In this document: piece by piece, positions 19,277 through 23,023 of the stretch | How the letters are laid out: each line of letters starts with the position of its first letter | Numbering within the stretch: the first letter of the stretch is position 1 | Notes under the pieces: model-generated | The model's database searches: none | The model's input: only the letters and a program-made list of their open reading frames with translations | Told to the model about the DNA's origin: nothing | NCBI GenBank assembly: GCA_905250885.1 | Contig: CAJNOQ010002699.1 | Span: 1-23,023, forward strand | DNA length: 23,023 nt | Reading direction: 5' to 3' | Source: Didymodactylos carnosus | Lineage: Eukaryota; Rotifera; Eurotatoria; Philodinida; Philodinidae | Made by a program: the position numbers and the translations under genes

Positions 19277-19284
19277 TTCTCAAG
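19277..19284. repeat. Left target-site duplication TTCTCAAG
   Basis: Pairs with TTCTGAAG at 19781-19788 (7 of 8 bases), just outside both termini. Confidence 0.65.
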
Positions 19285-19780
19285 CAGACATGTGCGCCGA
19301 CAAAAAGTTTTCAGTGGCGGCGAATGAAATTTTTAACATAGGCGGCGGCGACGCGAAGCTATCGAAATTTCTTGCGCCTTCGACGGCGGCGACGTGAGGT
19401 TATGAAAATTTCCTCCACCTTCGGCGGCGGCGTTTAAAAATTGTTTATCAGCGGCGAATATCATAATTTAAGTAAAACAACGTTCCCTTTCATTTCTGGC
19501 ACGTTCTGCGCGCACCAACTGTATCTGTACGTTGCTGCATACGAAAAGATAGAAACGCGCTGCACGCTAGATGCCTAACGTAAGAACGTACTAACAGAAA
19601 TAATCAAAATTTTCGGAAAAAAGTTTTCTCTGCTCTCGGCGGTGACAAAACTTTGGCGGCGGTGGAAGTCACAACGGTTTTTCTCCGCTGTCAGCGGCGG
19701 CGGCGGAAGTCACAACAATTTTTCTCCACCTTGATCGGCGGCGTGTAAAAAATCACCGGCGATGGCGGCGCACATCTCCG
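19285..19780. mobile_element. GC-rich hAT-like miniature element
   Basis: 496 bp. The left end CAGACATGTGCGCCGAC and the inverted right end CGGAGATGTGCGCCGCC agree at 14 of 17 positions, and an 8-bp duplication flanks them. Eight-base duplications and CAG-like ends are hallmarks of hAT elements. The interior is strikingly GC-rich against the AT-rich background, with repeated GGCGGCGGCG, GCGGCGGCGGAAGTCACAAC and CCTTCGGCGGCGGCG motifs in one main orientation, each followed by a TTTTTCTCC or AAATTTC tract. No protein is encoded. The hAT-like relic at 4290-7178 might represent a related mobilising family, though its own ends are unknown. Confidence 0.8.
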
Positions 19781-19788
19781 TTCTGAAG
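19781..19788. repeat. Right target-site duplication TTCTGAAG
   Basis: Near-identical to 19277-19284; the single difference would be a post-insertion mutation. Confidence 0.65.
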
Positions 19789-19979
19789 TCGAATTTTCTC
19801 TGCGGTGTTAAAAAGCCACTGTATACAGACTCACATTTGACATCACACCATCGATATGGGTATTTTTGAACCCAGTCAGAAAAAAAGGATATTTTGAATG
19901 TTAAAAGACTAACTCCAAGATTCTTTAGTGATCAGTAATAGTGTAGGGGCAGTACAGCTGATGAAGTTTTGAATAAACT

Positions 19980-20336
19980 CTACCTATGTACCGAAAACCA
20001 AACAAAACCATCAAATCGTTGCTCACTTGTCGTCATTAATCGTGTAATAGTCGTTTTTAATGTAGTAGTGGTGCTTGTCGTTGGTGTTGGATTGCAATAA
20101 TAGTCTAATACTCCTGGTGCTCCTGGAGCAGGACAAATTTCTGAGTTATTGAGAAAACATAGTGTTGCAGTACAATCATCACAAACAGAAACTGTGATTG
20201 ACATTTGGTTGCTTACTGAACATCCGGTATAGTTGCAGCATTCACAATAACAGGTCTCATTGTCGGCTGATACAGATTTAAAATTTGTTGTTGGTAGGAC
20301 ATAGAATATAAATAATAGGATCCAAGAAAACTTCAT
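19980..20336 (-). CDS. Small secreted cysteine-rich protein
   Basis: 118 codons from an ATG preceded by AAAAAAACG. Residues 1-24 (MKFSWILLFIFYVLPTTN to about SVSA) form a clear signal peptide. The mature part has ten cysteines (CYCECC, then single Cys at regular spacing, ending YYC), three N-glycosylation sequons (NET, NYT, NNS) and APGAPG. A Thr-rich tail (PTPTTSTTTTLKTTITRL) suits an O-glycosylated stalk. After MTTS the residues look less conserved, and GTGAGC at that point could be a splice donor, so the annotated C-terminus (QRFDGFVWFSVHR) may be intronic. I recognise the general style of small secreted Cys-rich proteins of invertebrates but no named family, and its function is unknown. 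The hAT-like miniature element ends about 190 bp past its stop codon. Confidence 0.65.
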   Translation of the reverse strand: MKFSWILLFIFYVLPTTNFKSVSADNETCYCECCNYTGCSVSNQMSITVSVCDDCTATLCFLNNSEICPAPGAPGVLDYYCNPTPTTSTTTTLKTTITRLMTTSEQRFDGFVWFSVHR

Positions 20337-21164
20337 CGTTTTTTTGTAGCTCTAATAAATTTTGTGAAATAAAACACGCTTGTACACGTGTTGTCAAGAT
20401 ATTCAGATACGTTTGCGAAAATAATTGTCGTTATGTTTATTGCAAATCTATTTCATCAAAGAATAATAAGTCCTCTGAGACAGTTATATTCAAAGTTAGA
20501 AAAAAGTTGTAGATGCATGATTTCGATAGGATTCTTTATAACATCGTCATTTAGATAAGAAAGAAAACAGAACAGCAAAGGTGAGCAATTAAGGTACACG
20601 TATTTTCGTCATTTGACTGATATTGACATACTTTTTCGCTTTCGTTATCGCTTTTTTTTGCTACTGGTTAATTTAGACCTGTATGTCGCGAATTTTTTAA
20701 ACCGGTTTCCGAGAGTTTATAGTTAATCAATAAAATAAAACTGTCTTCTTGAAAGATATTTAATGTATTAATTAGGAGAATGGATGACTGGTAATTATCG
20801 AGATCGATAATGGGTGAAGTTTGTTGCTATAACAACGATGAACGTTAATGGCCAATTCTGTAGTAGTACATAAACAAGGGAGAGCAATAAGTTTTTGGTA
20901 AATTGTTGAAGTGTTTGCATATTCTGTATTGCTAAGAGGTAGTATTTCATGTGTACAAAAATATTCAGTATGTGAACATTGACACGTACAGAAGGAGGAC
21001 AGAAACAGGTATGTAATATATTAATAATTAGAATAAAGGACTGGAACGTATGCGAAACGAGATATCTTTTTGATATGTAATATTGTGTTTACCGTACTTG
21101 TTCATATTTCAAGAGGCTTATTCCTTGTGTTGCAGACCCTGGTCCACTTTCTTGCTTGATTCAC
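20337..21164. other. No gene; upstream of secreted protein
   Basis: The minus-strand promoter for the 19980-20336 gene should lie in the first few hundred bases. ACACGTGTACAAGCG at 20379-20396 (in complement) contains a CACGTG E-box. The rest is AT-rich with no recognised exon. Confidence 0.35.
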
Positions 21165-21391
21165 GTCGCGAACGCGATCCTCGCTCCGCGACCGCATTAA
21201 ACTCGCGCAACTTGTGCCGCGATCGGTAAGAAGTTCGCTGTTGTCGCGGCGCGATCGCGACCAACTCTTATTTTTGGAAAAAACTGGAATTCGGGATTGT
21301 GACGTAACACTTTCTCCTCATAGTGATCGCGGAGTCGTACCACGATCGCTAAGAAGTCGCTGTTGGCGTGGCGCAACCGCGATGAAGTCTT
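21165..21391. repeat. CGATCG-rich tandem units
   Basis: GC-rich DNA with many CGATCG, CGCGATC and TCGCGA words. Two direct units begin at 21220 (CGATCGGTAAGAAGTTCGCT) and 21343 (CGATCGCTAAGAAGTCGCTG), 123 bp apart. A third, in inverted orientation, lies in the adjoining arm at about 21425-21455. Open frames here (21197-21481 minus, 21214-21444 plus) are by-products of the repeats. Confidence 0.7.
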
Positions 21392-21608
21392 ACTTTTCGA
21401 AAATTTGTATTCACGATCGTGCAGCGACAATAGCGACTTCCTAGCGATCGCGGCAATACTCCGCGATCCGAGCGCGATCATTGTAAGACAAAATTGTCAT
21501 GTCGCGATCGCATTTAATTGCGATGCGTCTCCCGTGCAAATCCTATTCTCCGTTTTGTTTTGCTAACGCGCCTGGTATATTACTCTTACTGATCTTTCGA
21601 AAAATTTT
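21392..21608 (+). repeat. Left arm of 217-bp inverted repeat
   Basis: Reverse complement of 22315-22530 with few substitutions and one extra base (a C in GTCTCCCGTGC). It includes GTCGCGATCGCATTTAAT, ATTGTAAGACAAAATTGTCA, and at the inner end CTGATCTTTCGAAAAATTTT. The outer part continues into the tandem units on this side only. Confidence 0.88.
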
Positions 21609-22314
21609 AGGGGGTATAAATTTTCTAGGGTATTTTTAATGAAAAAACGGATTTTTGCATGAAGCCTGTCAAAACTAGAGTTGCCGTATGTCAGCCCTTT
21701 TAAGTCAAAAGCACACCAAATTTTCGGTAGATATATGAAAAATGACCATAAATCAGATAGCGCTTGTAAAGCTGCAAAATTGTGGGTTTTCCAGGCGGTT
21801 CCCAGAAACCCTCCGACGTTTAAACCCGCTGAATCTCATATTTGAGAACTCGTTCAGCATCAATACATTATTCTAAGTGTTTCCTAAAAATTTACTGTGT
21901 TTTTGACTTAAAATGGCTGATGGTGGCCAACGTGTCCGGACCGAGTTAGCGTGGTCTCCGGAGAACCTTTCTAGCTCCGGAACCTTGTTAGCTAACGACC
22001 TGGGACTGCTCTAGAAACGAATATCTCAGTCAGAGCTACCTGCCTGTCGCCTCAAAACTTAAAATCCGAAACTGTTTCAGTGGTGTGACATCTTTCGCAT
22101 AATATCTTCGCAGGGTGTACCACTTGCAGGTGATTTTGGGACAATAATTTTTGGTTTTTCTTATTGCCCCAACATTTTTCTTTCGACTAGTAAAAACCGC
22201 AGCTCCGTAGCTACATCCTAGGAAAGGTTATTAAAACAAATGGCCATGGTCTTTCTTTTTTGAAATGGATAATAGTCATGTCGTAAGCTATAATTAAGAT
22301 CTGATAAGATTTTG
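21609..22314. other. Loop of the CGATCG inverted repeat
   Basis: 706 bp with no long open frame and no recognised RNA. Composition is more even than in the flanks. Notable segments are GTGTCCGGACCGAG, GGTCTCCGGAGAACC and CTAGCTCCGGAACC (21930-21985), a cluster of TCCGGA palindromes. It may be the unique core of a foldback element. Confidence 0.5.
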
Positions 22315-22530
22315 AAAATTTTTCGAAAGATCAGTAAGAGTAATATACCAGGCGCGTTAGCAAAATAAAACGGTGAATAGGATTTGCACGGAGACGCATC
22401 GCGATTAAATGCGATCGCGACATGACAATTTTGTCTTACAATGATCGCGCTCGGATCGCGGAGCATTGCCGCGATCGCTAGGAAGTCGCTATTGTCGCTG
22501 CACGATCGCGAATACAAATTTTCGAAAAGT
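22315..22530 (-). repeat. Right arm of 217-bp inverted repeat
   Basis: Complement of 21392-21608. It ends at TTCGAAAAGTCTCCG, after which the sequence is unrelated to the left flank, so this end could be an element terminus or a recombination point. Confidence 0.88.
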
Positions 22531-23023
22531 CTCCGATCTTACCTGCGACGTGATAATTGTTCACCGTTCCTTCTCCATTCTCCACTGAATATTTTCTCTG
22601 ATGCCATGAAAAAAAGAAAAAAACACTCAGCTTCCGTTTCGGTACGTGTCAAGCTGATTAGATGTAAGCAAAGTCAAAAGTTGTGAGAGAAAGAGCAAGA
22701 AAACGGGTGAGAAACATAGTTAAAACGGCTTTTCATAGGTTTAGCTGGCTTTCCGTCAGTTACTGATGTAAAAGTCACAGGGTGACGATGGTAGAGGCCT
22801 GCATTAAGTAAGAAGCATCACAAATGTTCTGTAAGTTTAAAATGCATTCGACGTAGCGATATATTGGTTTCCCTCCATGAACCGATAGATTGTATCTGTT
22901 ATGATCTGCCTTCCTCGGCAGCTCATAAGGTTCATTCTCTCTCCATTCTGCTCTTATACCATTCTTGCGCAATTATGTTATTGCGCAACTCTTCTTTCAT
23001 TCTTTCTTTTCGTTTCTTTCTGT
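22531..23023. other. No confident gene
   Basis: AT-rich DNA. A perfect 9-bp hairpin TTGCGCAAT (22965-22973) / ATTGCGCAA (22980-22988) is present. The only coding candidate is the minus frame at 22775-22972. Confidence 0.4.
22775..22972 (-). CDS. Possible exon or remnant, unrecognised
   Basis: 65 codons with charged, protein-like composition: AEWRENEPYELPRKADHNRY and then LSVHGGKPIYRYVECILNLQ, ending STIVTL and TGA. An in-frame stop lies just upstream and a potential acceptor (GCGCAAG) is nearby. No domain recognised. It could be the last exon of a gene starting outside the window or a mobile-element fragment. Confidence 0.3.
   Translation of the reverse strand: MRKNGIRAEWRENEPYELPRKADHNRYNLSVHGGKPIYRYVECILNLQNICDASYLMQASTIVTL

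Noticed and set aside
21197..21566. Arg/Ser/Ala-rich ORFs on both strands
   Set aside because: They translate CGATCG repeats in several frames; the same peptides reappear from the inverted arm at 22218-22686.

Overview
This is a eukaryotic, almost certainly animal, window. It is AT-rich and gene-poor, has no operon-like gene packing, and its few real coding stretches carry GT-AG intron signals. Two genes look metazoan: an exon encoding a Hedgehog-type Hint/Hog autoprocessing domain (12562-13166, minus) and a small secreted cysteine-rich protein (19980-20336, minus). Together with hAT-like and LINE relics, this suggests an invertebrate. A rotifer or another spiralian is my best guess, but the sequence alone does not fix the lineage.

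Layout. 1-900: a 99-bp inverted repeat, a GGACTCC minisatellite, a 15-bp perfect hairpin and an unrecognised minus-strand ORF. 1030-2644: two 392-bp, nearly identical inverted arms, each carrying the same piece of a LINE ORF2 (endonuclease/RT linker). 4290-7178: a decayed hAT-like transposase gene on the minus strand, with a zinc finger, RNase H-like core motifs, intron signals, frameshifts and stop codons. 7706-8242: a 537-bp non-autonomous element with about 37-bp terminal inverted repeats (TIRs), a 7-bp target duplication and many TTGGCGAA subrepeats. 8634-9362: the 3' end of a LINE ORF2. 9931-11195: two long diverged tandem units plus the start of a third.

11196-12240: two inverted copies of a foldback element with an internal 32-bp tandem period, bracketing a further inverted repeat. 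12562-13166: the Hog exon. 13167-17080: mostly featureless AT-rich DNA. 17085-17530: an array of AATACCC/GGGTATT inverted motifs. 18030-18074: a perfect hairpin followed by a C-run. 19285-19780: a 496-bp GC-rich hAT-like miniature element with TIRs and a near-perfect 8-bp target duplication. 19980-20336: the secreted protein. 21165-22530: CGATCG-rich repeats forming a 217-bp inverted repeat around a 706-bp loop. 22775-22972: a possible coding remnant at the end.

The genes do not form a pathway. What unites the window is mobile DNA. At least three different non-autonomous elements share one design (inverted termini plus short internal tandem repeats with a palindromic core), and four large inverted repeats could fold into long hairpins if transcribed. 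A hAT-like transposase relic lies 12 kb from a miniature element with hAT-like ends and close to foldbacks with CAG/TAG-like ends.
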